Shown here piece after piece: positions 8,898 through 19,161 of a DNA stretch of 64,000 bases. The position numbers and the translations under genes are program-made. This DNA is from Paenarthrobacter sp. JL.01a (GTDB lineage: Bacteria; Actinomycetota; Actinomycetes; Actinomycetales; Micrococcaceae): positions 1,984,001-2,048,000 of the forward strand of contig NZ_CP104877.1 of NCBI RefSeq assembly GCF_025452095.1, written 5' to 3'. Each line of letters starts with the position of its first letter. Position 1 is the first letter of the stretch. The notes beneath the pieces are model-generated. The model saw only the letters and a list, made by a program, of their open reading frames with translations. It searched no databases and was not told the DNA's origin.

Positions 8898-11320
8898 TCA
8901 GGAGGCTTCCACGGACCCTGCCGGTCTTCCAGAGGCGAAAGTCACGTCCGCGCCGTGTCTTCCAAAGGCCACGCGGCGTCCCAGAAGTTCGACGGCGGCA
9001 ACTGCCACCAGCGCTGTCAGGACTGAAACCAACAGCAGGTCAGGTGGAGGCCACTCGAGCAGGAAGAAGTCACGCAGAAACCCAAGTCCCATCACCGCCG
9101 CCATTCCCGCATAACTTCCTGCCAGGACCAGCACCTTCGCTGCGTTCAGGGGCCGGGCGGTCACAGCCAGGATCCACGATCCAATGATGGTCAGGGCAAT
9201 GGTGGTGGCCGAGCGGATTGTCAGAAGGCTGTACCCGCCGCTGAGGGACGCATAGGTGTTGACCCCAAGAATGGCTGTGGCCGTGATGATTCCTGCGGGG
9301 ACAGCGAAAGACAGGGAGCGTCCGAGAAAGCCCGGGAGGTAACGGCGGCTGCTGGGAAGGAGCGCCAGGAAGAATGCCGGCAACCCGATGGTGAGGCCAT
9401 CCACTGCAGACAGCTGGCGGGGGAGGAATGGGTAGGGCTGCAGCAAAATACCGCAGGCCAAGGCCAGGACAGTGGCGTAGGCCGTCTTGCTGAGGAAAAG
9501 CATCGAGACCCGTTCCATGTTGTTGATGGCCCTCCGGCCCTCGGCCACGATCCCCGGCAGGCGGCTGAACCGGCCATCAAGTAGAACCATGCGTGCTACC
9601 GCCTTCGTTGCCGGGGCGGCACTGTCCATCGCGATGCCCAGATCAGCGATCTTGAGCGCGGGGATGTCATTGACGCCGTCTCCCGTCATGGCAACGGTAT
9701 GCCCCTTCCTTTGAAGGGCCTGGACCAGCTCCTTCTTCTGTTGCGGACCGACGCGGCCGAAGACGGCATTGTCCTGGACGCAGGATGCCAAGGCTTCCGG
9801 AGCCTCAGGGAGGTTGGTGGCGTCACAGGCAGGGAGCCCGGCGAGTCCAAGCCTTCCGGCAAGGAGTCCCACTGTGCGGGGATCGTCGCCGGAGAAGATC
9901 TTGATCTGTACGCCTTGCTGGCGGAAGTAGTCCAGCGTTGAAGCGGCATCTGACCGCACCGATTCCCGGAACGTAACCAGCAGGACCGGCGATGCGCCGG
10001 GGGGAGACGGAACCCCGGCGGCAACGTCTACGTCCTTCCCTCCGGCCAGTGCCAAAGCCAGAGTCCGGAAACCGGATGATGCCAACCTGTTGGCGAGCTC
10101 ACGGTATACCGGCGCCTCTTCCGCCATGCCAAGAACAACCTCGGGAGCGCCCAGCAGCCATGTCCGGGGTAGGCCCGAACTGCCGGAAAGCGTCACGGAG
10201 CTCCAGCGCCGCGCAGGATCAAAAGGTACTGAGGTGAAAGGTGTTGCACGCTTCGCGATGGAAAGGCCTTGCCCAAGGCTTGGGTTGTGGCATTTGTGCG
10301 TTCGGTTGTGCCAAAGGATTCCAAGGCGTCGCGCCAATCCGGATATTCTTCCTCCGGGGCCAGCATATGAACCGCGTCAAAAACCATACGGCCGTCGGTC
10401 AACGTCCCGGTCTTATCAAGGCATAGGACGTCAACCCTCGCCAGGACTTCTACAGCGGCGAGCTCTTGGACAAGGACTCGCAGGCCCGCGAGCCGGATGG
10501 CCCCCACGGCGAACGCCACGCTCGTCAACAGGACCAATCCCAAGGGGATCATCGCGATGGTGCTGGCGACGGCAGGCACCACGCCTTGCTTCCAGTCGCC
10601 GGACGCAAAAGCCGGATTCCAGCCGCCGTGCTGCACCATCTGTGAATTGAGAACCAACCCTGAAAGGGGAAGGACAAGCCATGCAATGACTTTCAAGACC
10701 TTGTTGATTCCGGCGCGTATGTCGGAGTTGACAAGTGAGAAGCGTTTGGCTTCCGCTGCGATACGTTGGGCAAAGGTCCCCAGACCCACCGTCGTAACCC
10801 GGGCGAACCCCGAACCGGAAACCACCAAGGACCCCGACAGCAGGGGCTCGCCGCTGCGCTTGTGCACGGGTTCCGATTCTCCCGTCAGCAGCGATTCATC
10901 CACTTCCAGGCTTCCATGGCCAAGGAGGACGGCGTCCGCCCACAGCTGGTCGCCGGAGCCCAGGACCACCAGGTCATCTTGCACAATGTCGCGGCCGGGG
11001 ATCACCTGCTCTGACCCGTCCCGAATCACGGTCGCCGGTGCAGCATGCAGGATCGCCAAGCTGTCCAGAGTCCGTTTGGCCCGGCACTCCTGGGCCACTC
11101 CGATGATGATGTTTCCAACCGCGGCGAGTCCAAATAGTGCATCCTGCCAATGGCCCAGAACGAGCAGCATCGCAAAGGCCGTAAAAACCAAGCCGTTGAA
11201 GAGCGTCAAGACATTCGCCTGGATGATGGCACGCAGGCTGCGACTGGCTGGTATTTGCGCATCACTGTTGAGGCCACGGTCGATGCGGAGTGCGACTTCC
11301 GAATGGGTTAGACCTTCCAT
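8898..11320 (-). pseudogene. CtpE-like cation-transporting P-type ATPase, broken by a -1 frameshift
   Basis: Two overlapping frames on the same strand make up one P-type ATPase. The 5' frame (11320-10193) has the N-terminal membrane segments, the actuator motif TGESEP and the phosphorylation motif DKTGTLT. The 3' frame (to 8898, in another frame) has TGDGVND and the remaining membrane segments. Homology leaves the first frame after GKAFPS and resumes in the second at ATPFTSVPFD, so the break is near 10240-10265 and equals a one-base deletion. No long homopolymer is there. The overall style resembles M. tuberculosis CtpE, a calcium-linked pump. The usual fourth-segment motif PEGL reads PLGL. 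It is either inactive, a sequence error, or recoded. It follows the DUF1508 gene by 12 bases. Confidence 0.8.
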
Positions 11321-11332
11321 GGCCCCTGGCCT

Positions 11333-11653
11333 TTAGGTTCTGTGCGTCATGGCGTCTGGATGCATGGTGCCCGCCATGGAGACACGTTTCAATGCGGTGC
11401 GGCCACCGGTGCTGACCGCCGACGCGGGGCGTGGTGCGGGCCCTGACACCGAGGGCGACCGTGGAAGCGGCTTGGTGCTGTGGTCTTCGACCAAGCCGGT
11501 GCCTGCACACTCGCGCACGTCGAAGATTGCGACGGCTACTGCCTGTTTGTCCTCGTACGGGCCGGACTCGAGCAAGGTGTTTCCCCTGGGGCCAATAAGG
11601 CGGAACCGAAAGTGGGAATAGGCATCGATGAAAACTTCGAAATGTCCGGACAT
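11333..11653 (-). CDS. DUF1508 (YegP-like) family protein
   Basis: The predicted 106-residue protein has one DUF1508 domain at its N-terminus (about residues 3-57: GHFEVFIDAYSHFRFRL, then SGPYEDKQAV), followed by a proline-rich tail without a recognised domain. The family is small, often stress-linked, and of unknown biochemical role. The open frame extends to a GTG at 11755, but homology starts at the ATG chosen here. The ribosome binding site is weak. A DosR-type box at 11787 with -10 hexamer AAGAAT at the regulon spacing predicts a start site near 11751, so a leader of about 100 bases is expected. It heads the operon with the broken ATPase and the alcohol dehydrogenase. Confidence 0.65.
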   Translation of the reverse strand: MSGHFEVFIDAYSHFRFRLIGPRGNTLLESGPYEDKQAVAVAIFDVRECAGTGLVEDHSTKPLPRSPSVSGPAPRPASAVSTGGRTALKRVSMAGTMHPDAMTHRT

Positions 11654-11710
11654 GGTGAAACTTTCAACTGGAATTTCAGCGCCCCGGCCCTGGTGGCGTG
11701 GTCGCGGTGA

Positions 11711-11724
11711 GGGCCGGAAGTCGT
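11711..11724. promoter_or_regulatory. degenerate DosR-type box
   Basis: The sequence GGGCCGGAAGTCGT keeps the left half site and part of the right. It lies 58 bases upstream of the DUF1508 start, inside the predicted leader, with no good -10 hexamer at the regulon spacing. It could be a weak or repressing site or chance. Confidence 0.35.
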
Positions 11725-11786
11725 GGGCATCCGGGTCCCAAAGGTTTCGTGTCACTTATTCTTAACGGTTCCCGCTGACTCGATAA

Positions 11787-11800
11787 GGGACGAACGGCCC
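11787..11800. promoter_or_regulatory. DosR-type box, DUF1508 operon promoter
   Basis: The sequence GGGACGAACGGCCC has both half sites intact. Leftward, a -10 hexamer AAGAAT at 11758-11763 stands at the regulon spacing and predicts a start site near 11751 for the DUF1508 operon. No matching -10 hexamer is seen rightward. Confidence 0.75.
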
Positions 11801-13490
<1,690 letters not shown>

Positions 13491-13544
13491 TGTTGATTGC
13501 CGCCCTGGATGAGCCATCCTGACGTGGGAGGAAGGCGGACAGTC

Positions 13545-14084
13545 ATGAAAGCTTTGGTGGTTTACGAGTCGATGTACGGCAATACCAGGAAGGTTGCCGA
13601 AGCGATCGCGAACGGACTGGATGGTGCCGTGTCCGCGCTGGCGGTACCTGTGAGCGGGGTCACTGCGGACAGGGTCGCTGATTGCGAGCTGCTGATAGTG
13701 GGCGGCCCTACACACGTCCACGGCATGAGCAGGCCCTCGACACGCCGCTCAGCACGTGATGTCGCGTCGGCCACGGGAGAAGTGGATATCGGTGCCCTGA
13801 CGAGTGTTGGTGTCCGGGAATGGTTGGATGCGATGGAACCCGCATCGCCGGGCCAATTCGCCGTTGCCTTCGATACCCGCAACCACGGTCCATCTTTCCT
13901 CACGGGCAGGGCATCCAAAAGCATCAGCGAACGGCTGCGGCGCGCTGGATTCAGCGTTCTGGCCACGGCTGAAAGCTTCGAAGTTGCTCCAGGACCCTCC
14001 ATGGCGCCTGAAGAGCTCGAACGGGCCAGACGCTGGGGTGGCGAATTGGCACGACTCCTACAGGATCGCGGAGCCCGGAAATGA
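13545..14084 (+). CDS. flavodoxin-domain protein
   Basis: The 179-residue protein opens with the FMN-phosphate loop ESMYGNTRKVAEAIA (about residues 8-22) of the flavodoxin family. The loop GGPTHVHGMSRPSTR at about 62-76 should contact the flavin ring. It is likely a cytoplasmic one- or two-electron carrier or a flavodoxin-like oxidoreductase; its partner is unknown. The longer frame begins at 13497, but ATG 13545 is preceded by GGAGGAAGG and by homology starts the protein. Its stop overlaps the next start (ATGA), coupling it to the PPOX-fold gene. The DosR-type box at 13477 should drive the pair. Confidence 0.85.
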   Translation: MKALVVYESMYGNTRKVAEAIANGLDGAVSALAVPVSGVTADRVADCELLIVGGPTHVHGMSRPSTRRSARDVASATGEVDIGALTSVGVREWLDAMEPASPGQFAVAFDTRNHGPSFLTGRASKSISERLRRAGFSVLATAESFEVAPGPSMAPEELERARRWGGELARLLQDRGARK

Positions 14085-14524
14085 GCATTCCAAGCATGGA
14101 ACCGGCAAGGGTTGACGGAGCACGGCACGTCAGCGAGGACCTTACTCCCGAACGTTGCTGGGACTTGCTGCGGTCCCGGGAGACCGGCAGGTTCGGCTTT
14201 GTTCATCACGGACGCGTCATGATTCTTCCTGTCCACTACCTGGTACGTGACCACGCGATTTACTTCAGGACCGCTGCCACCGGCTTTGTTGGCGAACCAT
14301 CGGCGCGCATGCAGACCTCTTTTGAGGTTGATCAAACGTGGCCGGACCGCAGCGAAGGCTGGTCGGTGCTGGTCAGTGGGCCTTCCTCCCATGTCACCGA
14401 GCCCGGTTTGGTGAAGCAGCTTTTTGGCAAAGCGATGCCCGAGCCCTGGGCCGGAGGTGAACGAAACCTCTTCATCCGCGTTCAGCCGGACATCATTTCA
14501 GGCCGCCATGTGCACCTGAGCTGA
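14081..14524 (+). CDS. pyridoxamine 5'-phosphate oxidase-fold flavoprotein (divergent paralogue)
   Basis: This 147-residue protein belongs to the split-barrel FMN/F420-binding fold and is the most divergent of five paralogues in the island. It shares the CWDLL...GRFGFV opening (about residues 25-40), the LPVHYLV strand, EGWSVLVSG at about 104-112 and the closing ISGRHVHL. It lacks the RTGxGTK motif of the other four (it reads FRTAATGF). It may bind a flavin and reduce small molecules or help detoxify reactive species; substrate unknown. It is coupled to the flavodoxin by a four-base overlap, which suggests an electron-transfer pair. Confidence 0.8.
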   Translation: MSIPSMEPARVDGARHVSEDLTPERCWDLLRSRETGRFGFVHHGRVMILPVHYLVRDHAIYFRTAATGFVGEPSARMQTSFEVDQTWPDRSEGWSVLVSGPSSHVTEPGLVKQLFGKAMPEPWAGGERNLFIRVQPDIISGRHVHLS

Positions 14525-14561
14525 AGCCCGTTCTCAAGGCCTCATCCAGCAAGGAACATCA

Positions 14562-15416
14562 ATGGACACCAACGGCCGGGTGGTAGTGGGCTATGACGGC
14601 TCCCGTGAGGCCGGGCAGGCCGTTCGTTGGGCGGCCTATCATGCGCAGGCCCGGCGGTGCGGGCTCCATCTGGTGCACTGCTCATTGTGGCCGGAGGTTG
14701 CCGACGCGGCCACCCCGGTCACCGGCGGGGCGGATCCCGCAACAAAACACTCGGCCGAGACCATCGTCGCCGAGGGAGTTGCAACTATCCGCGAAGTTGC
14801 CCCTGGTCTCGAACTGACAACGAGCCTTGTATACGGTTGGCCTGCCGAGAACCTCCGAAAGCTGTCCTCCCGGGCTGCGTTGCTGGTGGTGGGAAGCCGC
14901 GGCATGGGCGGGTTCATGGGCTTGCTGGTTGGATCAGTCAGTCTCGAGCTGGCAGCTACCGCGGTGTGCCCGGTGGCGGTGATACGACAGCCCGGGCAGC
15001 CGGGCGGCCCGGTAATGGTCGGCATCAGCAATGAGTACTGGGAAGGCGTCGTAGGGCAGGCAGCACTCTTCGCTTCCGTGATGGGTGCTGCCCTGCGCAT
15101 CGTTCACGTCATCGGACGCGCCGAAAGCCAGTCGCCAAAACATGTGGCAGCCGCTCGGGAGACCCTTGCCTCCGCAGTCCGGAGCGTTGGCAACACTTGG
15201 CCCGAGCTGAGGATTGAGGAGCTATTGCTGACGGGAGTCTCGGTAGCCGGGACACTCCTGGCTGCGGCGGACCATGCTCAGATGGTTGTTGTGGGTTCCA
15301 GCGCCCGTGGCACGTTACTTGCAAGTATCGGCTCGTCAGCGCATGCTGTGCTCCACCACGCGGGCTGCCCCGTGCTGGTAATACGCCAGGTCACGGGGCA
15401 GACCTTGGGAAGTTGA
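14562..15416 (+). CDS. tandem-domain universal stress protein
   Basis: The 284-residue protein has two USP domains. Each ends with the ATP-binding G-2x-G-9x-G(S/T) signature: GSRGMGGFMGLLVGS at about residues 108-122 and GSSARGTLLASIGSSA at about 245-260. Tandem USPs of this type, such as M. tuberculosis Rv2623, bind ATP and slow growth under hypoxia. It lies 37 bases after the PPOX-fold gene on the same strand, with an AAGGA ribosome binding site, so it is probably the third gene of the flavodoxin operon. It converges with another tandem USP gene 16 bases away; no clear terminator is seen between them. Confidence 0.9.
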   Translation: MDTNGRVVVGYDGSREAGQAVRWAAYHAQARRCGLHLVHCSLWPEVADAATPVTGGADPATKHSAETIVAEGVATIREVAPGLELTTSLVYGWPAENLRKLSSRAALLVVGSRGMGGFMGLLVGSVSLELAATAVCPVAVIRQPGQPGGPVMVGISNEYWEGVVGQAALFASVMGAALRIVHVIGRAESQSPKHVAAARETLASAVRSVGNTWPELRIEELLLTGVSVAGTLLAAADHAQMVVVGSSARGTLLASIGSSAHAVLHHAGCPVLVIRQVTGQTLGS

Positions 15417-15432
15417 TCGCCTTGGAGGCGGA

Positions 15433-16296
15433 TTATCCCGAATGCTTGACTGGCTTTACCCGGGTGATGACGGTGGGACATGGAAGTTTGGCCAGTACGG
15501 CGTGGGCGGTGGATCCCAGCATCAGGCGCTTGAAGCTGCCACGTCCACGGCTCCCGACAACCAGGAGGGCGGCGGTCTTCGCAGCAGTCAGGAGGGCCTC
15601 GGCAGGGCTCCTGTCCGTCTGCAGGACTTGATGGACCGTCAGGTCCGGGTAAGTGTCGGCCAGGCCGGCGACTGTTTCGGCCAGTACGACACGTTCCTCC
15701 TGCTCGATGAGACCATTGAAGTTGCCCCCGGGCATGCCCCGGCTCAGCCAAGGGTCCGGGAGGTGGAATGCGTGCAGGACGGTAAGTTTCTGTCCCGTCC
15801 GGTCTGCCTCGGCGGCAGCGAAAGCCACGGCCTGGACGGACTCCTCGGACCCGTCCACCCCAACCAGCACACCTCTCCGGCTGCCCAGGTCATGTTCACC
15901 GATGACGGCGACAGGGCATTGGGCCACCGCAGCAACTTGCAGGGCACGGTCGGTGAGAGAACCCCCCACCCAGCTGTGTCCTGATCCGATAACCACCATG
16001 GAAGCCTTCTTGGACTTCTTCCTCAGTGAGTACCCGGGTGCTCCCGAAACCAGGTCAGTGCTTAGGGTCACTGTAGGCTCCATTTTTGCCGCCCGGTCTT
16101 TGGCGTCTGCCAGAAGGGCCGCGCCCGAGTTGCGGATCCAATCGTTGTAGCCCACGGCATCGTACGCCCACCTGTCATCCACTGCGTGCACGAGCAGGAC
16201 GGGCACCTTGAGGGCAGCCCCCCGGTGCATGGCCCAACGCATCGCAGCTTCACTGCTCGGAGAATCGCCGACACCGACGACAATGGCCTCTCTCAT
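15433..16296 (-). CDS. tandem-domain universal stress protein
   Basis: The 287-residue protein carries two USP domains. The first has an altered nucleotide signature (IGSGHSWVGGSLTDRAL at about residues 132-148); the second has the full GSRGRGSFKRLMLGSTAH at about 254-271, so ATP binding may be limited to the second domain. The ATG follows an AGGAG ribosome binding site. A perfect DosR-type box at 16383 lies 87 bases upstream, and the -10 hexamer AACACT at the regulon spacing predicts a start site near 16347. It is thus transcribed separately from the RNase gene upstream on the same strand. Confidence 0.9.
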   Translation of the reverse strand: MREAIVVGVGDSPSSEAAMRWAMHRGAALKVPVLLVHAVDDRWAYDAVGYNDWIRNSGAALLADAKDRAAKMEPTVTLSTDLVSGAPGYSLRKKSKKASMVVIGSGHSWVGGSLTDRALQVAAVAQCPVAVIGEHDLGSRRGVLVGVDGSEESVQAVAFAAAEADRTGQKLTVLHAFHLPDPWLSRGMPGGNFNGLIEQEERVVLAETVAGLADTYPDLTVHQVLQTDRSPAEALLTAAKTAALLVVGSRGRGSFKRLMLGSTAHAVLAKLPCPTVITRVKPVKHSG

Positions 16297-16382
16297 GACT
16301 GCTCCTGATTCTTCGAAGTTTCCCCGAACTTGTCGCCGGGGTTGTGTTCCTCCAGTGTTGACTGGCCGTAATCGGAAGGTTA

Positions 16383-16396
16383 GGGCCCTAAGTCCC
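16383..16396. promoter_or_regulatory. DosR-type box, USP promoter
   Basis: GGGCCCTAAGTCCC, both half sites intact. It sits between the end of the beta-CASP RNase gene (16408) and the USP start (16296). Confidence 0.85.
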
Positions 16397-16407
16397 GCAA
16401 TGGCGCG

Positions 16408-17790
16408 TCAGTGGGGGTTGTCGAGCAATACCTTTTCCAGATACTCCGGAACCCGGGCCTTCCATCCCAGTTCATGCTTGATGCGAAGGCGCAGGGCCTC
16501 GGAGGCTTCAGCTTCGCCATGCGTCACATAAGTCATGCGGGGCGCTTGTGGCGCCGTGCGCATCCAGCTGATGATGGCGTCCGCATCTGCGTGGGCGCTA
16601 AGCCCCTCCAGCTGCACCACTTCGGCCCGAATGCGAACATCGTGTCCGTAGATCCGCATCTCGCGGGCTCCTGCGGCGAGGGCCGCGCCCCTGGTTCCCC
16701 CGGCCTGGTAGCCGCTGAGGACCACGGCATTGTTGGCATCTCCGCCGTAGGCTTCAATGTGGTGCAGGATCCGACCACCAGTGAGCATGCCGCTCGCTGA
16801 AATGATGATCATGGGACCTCCTCTGAGGCTGAGGAGCTTGGAGTCGTCAACGCTTCTGGTCATCCTGGCCAGTTGGTACATGGCTTTGAACTCTTCTGGT
16901 TTGAGCCGATGCTCTTCAGGGTGCTGCTGGTATATGTAGCTCGCGTCAATGGCCATGGGGCTGTTGAGGTAGATGGGAATCTCCGGAATGGCACGTTTTC
17001 GCATAAGCCTGGCCAGTTGAAGGAGGAGGCTTTCAGCCCTGCCTACCGCGAAGGCGGCAATGAGGACCACCCCGCCGCGTTTGGCTGTCCGGGACACCAC
17101 GTCCGCCAATTCCTTTCCGGCGTCGCCCGTAGGGTGTTTGCGGTTGCCATACGTTGACTCCGTGACAAGCACCTCGACGGCTTCCAGAGGCCGGGGCGGG
17201 TTCATGAGGGGGTCGTCGGCACGGCCCAGGTCTCCGGTGAAGTGAATCGACTGCTGGCCGGCGCGCAGGTGGATCTGGGCTGCGCCAAGTATGTGCCCGG
17301 CCGGCACGAAGACCGCCTCGAAGGCATCCCCTACGTGCACAGGGGAATCGAAATCCACGGGCCGGAAACTCTGCAGGGATCGAGTGGCGTCCAAGGCAGT
17401 GTAGAGCGGCAGGACGGGATCATGGATGGAGGAGCCTGTGTGTTCTGCATGGCGGGCTTCCTCTTCCTGCAGGTGCCCGCTGTCCGGCAGCAGGAGCCTG
17501 CAAAGCTCCCTCGTGCCTTCGGTGCTGTAGACGGGGCCGCGGAAGCCGTCCCTGACCAGGAGGGGAAGGTAGCCTGTGTGGTCCAGGTGGGCATGTGTCA
17601 GCAGGACCGCATCGATTTCCGAGGGTGGGACGGGGAACGGTCTGCGGTTGCGTTCCCGGAGACGTTTGTAGCCTTGGAAGAGGCCGCAGTCCACCAACAG
17701 GCGGGTGCCCTGGTACTCGACGAGGTAGCGGGATCCCGTTACCGTGTCAGTTGCACCGAGGAATCGAAGAACGGCCTTGTTTCCAACCAT
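16408..17790 (-). CDS. metallo-beta-lactamase / beta-CASP family ribonuclease
   Basis: The 460-residue protein has the metallo-beta-lactamase zinc motif HAHLDH (residues 66-71), the ESTYGNRKH motif (about 190), a beta-CASP insert in the middle, and a C-terminal RNA-metabolising segment with SGMLTGGRILHH (about 340) and LSAHAD (about 403). Such enzymes process RNA in the cytoplasm. The frame opens further upstream, but ATG 17790 is preceded by AAGGAG at the right spacing. It lies 81 bases after the SPW gene on the same strand and is probably co-transcribed from the tandem boxes at 18334-18372. A role in reshaping the RNA pool during dormancy is inference. Confidence 0.88.
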   Translation of the reverse strand: MVGNKAVLRFLGATDTVTGSRYLVEYQGTRLLVDCGLFQGYKRLRERNRRPFPVPPSEIDAVLLTHAHLDHTGYLPLLVRDGFRGPVYSTEGTRELCRLLLPDSGHLQEEEARHAEHTGSSIHDPVLPLYTALDATRSLQSFRPVDFDSPVHVGDAFEAVFVPAGHILGAAQIHLRAGQQSIHFTGDLGRADDPLMNPPRPLEAVEVLVTESTYGNRKHPTGDAGKELADVVSRTAKRGGVVLIAAFAVGRAESLLLQLARLMRKRAIPEIPIYLNSPMAIDASYIYQQHPEEHRLKPEEFKAMYQLARMTRSVDDSKLLSLRGGPMIIISASGMLTGGRILHHIEAYGGDANNAVVLSGYQAGGTRGAALAAGAREMRIYGHDVRIRAEVVQLEGLSAHADADAIISWMRTAPQAPRMTYVTHGEAEASEALRLRIKHELGWKARVPEYLEKVLLDNPH

Positions 17791-17871
17791 CACAACTCCT
17801 TCCGGGCCGGCCACTGGCACAGGGCGATCCGACGCCGCAGCGGCAGCGGCGCCGGATCGGATTGCCGCCTG

Positions 17872-18234
17872 TCAAGGTGCCGGCGCAACGTGGTGATGCC
17901 GGTATTCCTCGGTGCTGGGCCTGATGGCCAGGGCCGTGACCACCAAAGCTACAGCGCCGGCGATCCAGGCGGTCCACGCGGCCCCCGTAGCCGAAGTGAA
18001 GGCGCCCACCCAAGGGGCCAGCAGCAGTGCCACGGCAATAACGGCCTGCGCCCATTCAACAGCCGGCATGCCCGGCATGGCCAGGTTGATTGCTGCGCCT
18101 GCGATCAGCAGGATGCCCAAGGTGACCATGATCGCCGTCGACGATCCTGTCTGGGAAGTCCAGAGGACCGACAATGCCGTGTAGGCACCTGCGGCGGCAA
18201 CAACCCAGTCCTGCCATCGCGTCCATCGCTTCAT
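17872..18234 (-). CDS. SPW repeat family membrane protein
   Basis: The 120-residue protein has four predicted membrane segments in two repeats, with the repeat signature visible around WQDWVVAAAGAYTALSVLW and WAQAVIAVALLLAPW. This matches the SPW repeat family, whose function is unknown. The open frame reaches 18444, but ATG 18234 was chosen because AAGGAG precedes it and the membrane domain starts just after. It is divergent from the DosR-like gene; the two boxes between them can serve both. The -10 hexamer GAATGT predicts a start site near 18298. Confidence 0.78.
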   Translation of the reverse strand: MKRWTRWQDWVVAAAGAYTALSVLWTSQTGSSTAIMVTLGILLIAGAAINLAMPGMPAVEWAQAVIAVALLLAPWVGAFTSATGAAWTAWIAGAVALVVTALAIRPSTEEYRHHHVAPAP

Positions 18235-18333
18235 GGAAATCGTGCTCCTTCTGTGGATGCCCGGACGCGCCCTTTGCGCTTGGTTTCCGGTATCCCGTAC
18301 TTCCACATTCCCCGCCCGGCCCCCGCAGCAACA

Positions 18334-18347
18334 GGGCCTAAAGTCAC
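18334..18347. promoter_or_regulatory. DosR-type box, SPW/RNase side
   Basis: GGGCCTAAAGTCAC. It is 100 bases upstream of the SPW start and 25 bp from the second box. Confidence 0.8.
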
Positions 18348-18358
18348 CGCGCGTGGTC

Positions 18359-18372
18359 GGGCCCTTGGTCCC
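18359..18372. promoter_or_regulatory. DosR-type box, autoregulatory site of the regulator gene
   Basis: GGGCCCTTGGTCCC, both half sites intact. A -10 hexamer CAGAAT (18396-18401) stands at the regulon spacing and predicts a start site at 18408, 56 bases before the regulator's ATG. This is the same hexamer as at ppsA and implies that the regulator controls its own gene. Confidence 0.85.
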
Positions 18373-18463
18373 TTGTAAGGTAGGCGCGAGTGGTTCAGAA
18401 TCGACACAGTCCGCAACGCAGACGGAGTTCACAGGCGCCACCATGCGCCGGACAGGAGCGCGT

Positions 18464-19160
18464 CATGAATGTCCAGGAGGTGCCCGTTGCCAACACCGGC
18501 AACGCCGGGCAGGTTCTCAGGGTCTACATTCTCGACGACCATGAGTTGGTCCGTCGGGGCCTCCAGGAGTTGCTCGAAAACGAAGGTTTCCTGGTGGTGG
18601 GGATGTCCGGGTCGGCTGAGGAAGCAACGCGGCGCATTCCGGCCTTGCATCCTGACATAGCTGTTCTGGACGCAAGGTTGCCGGATGGCACCGGGATCGA
18701 GGTCTGCCGTAACGTGCGCTCGGTGGACCCTGCGCTGAACTGCGTGATCCTCACCAGCTACGACGATGAGCAGGCCTTGCGGGGTGCAGTCATAGCCGGC
18801 GCGGCCGGCTACATCCTTAAGGAAATCGGCGGCACTGACCTTTTGGGTGCGCTGCGCCGGGCAGCCCATGGCGAATCCCTTTTCGACGACACCGTGCGCG
18901 AGCGTATCATCCAAGGGCTCACCGAACCTGAGCGGCCGGATCCGCGGGTAGCGGCATTGACTCCACAGGAACGCAGGGTTTTGGAATTCGTGGGGAAGGG
19001 CTTGACCAACAGGCAGATCGGGGAGGAGATGGTGCTGGCTGAAAAGACAGTCAAGAACTACGTATCGTCCCTGCTGGCAAAATTGGGATTCGAGCGCCGA
19101 ACACAGGCTGCCGTTTTCATGGCCCACGCTCCGGAGGGGGAAAGAGGAACCTTGGGCTGA
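18464..19160 (+). CDS. DosR/DevR-like response regulator (NarL/LuxR family)
   Basis: The 232-residue protein has a receiver domain (about residues 17-135; acidic pair Asp24-Asp25, phosphoacceptor Asp69 in VLDARLPDGTG, then LTSY and a lysine in GYILKEIGG) and a C-terminal LuxR helix-turn-helix (about 160-220: LTNRQIGEEMVLAEKTVKNYVSSLLAKLG, split here only for description). The DNA-reading helix AEKTVKNYVS and the following AKLG-ERRTQAAVF agree almost residue for residue with what I recall of M. tuberculosis DosR, which explains the matching operator. ATG 18464 follows AGGAG; the frame extends to GTG 18390, upstream of the predicted transcription start, which argues against that start. It converges with the sensor kinase gene with one base between the two stops, and is the likely master regulator of the boxes listed here. 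Confidence 0.93.
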
Positions 19161-19161
19161 G

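Noticed and set aside
10240..10265. Programmed -1 ribosomal frameshifting in the CtpE-like ATPase
   Set aside because: No X-XXY-YYZ slippery heptamer lies in the required frame, so a mutation or sequence error is more likely.
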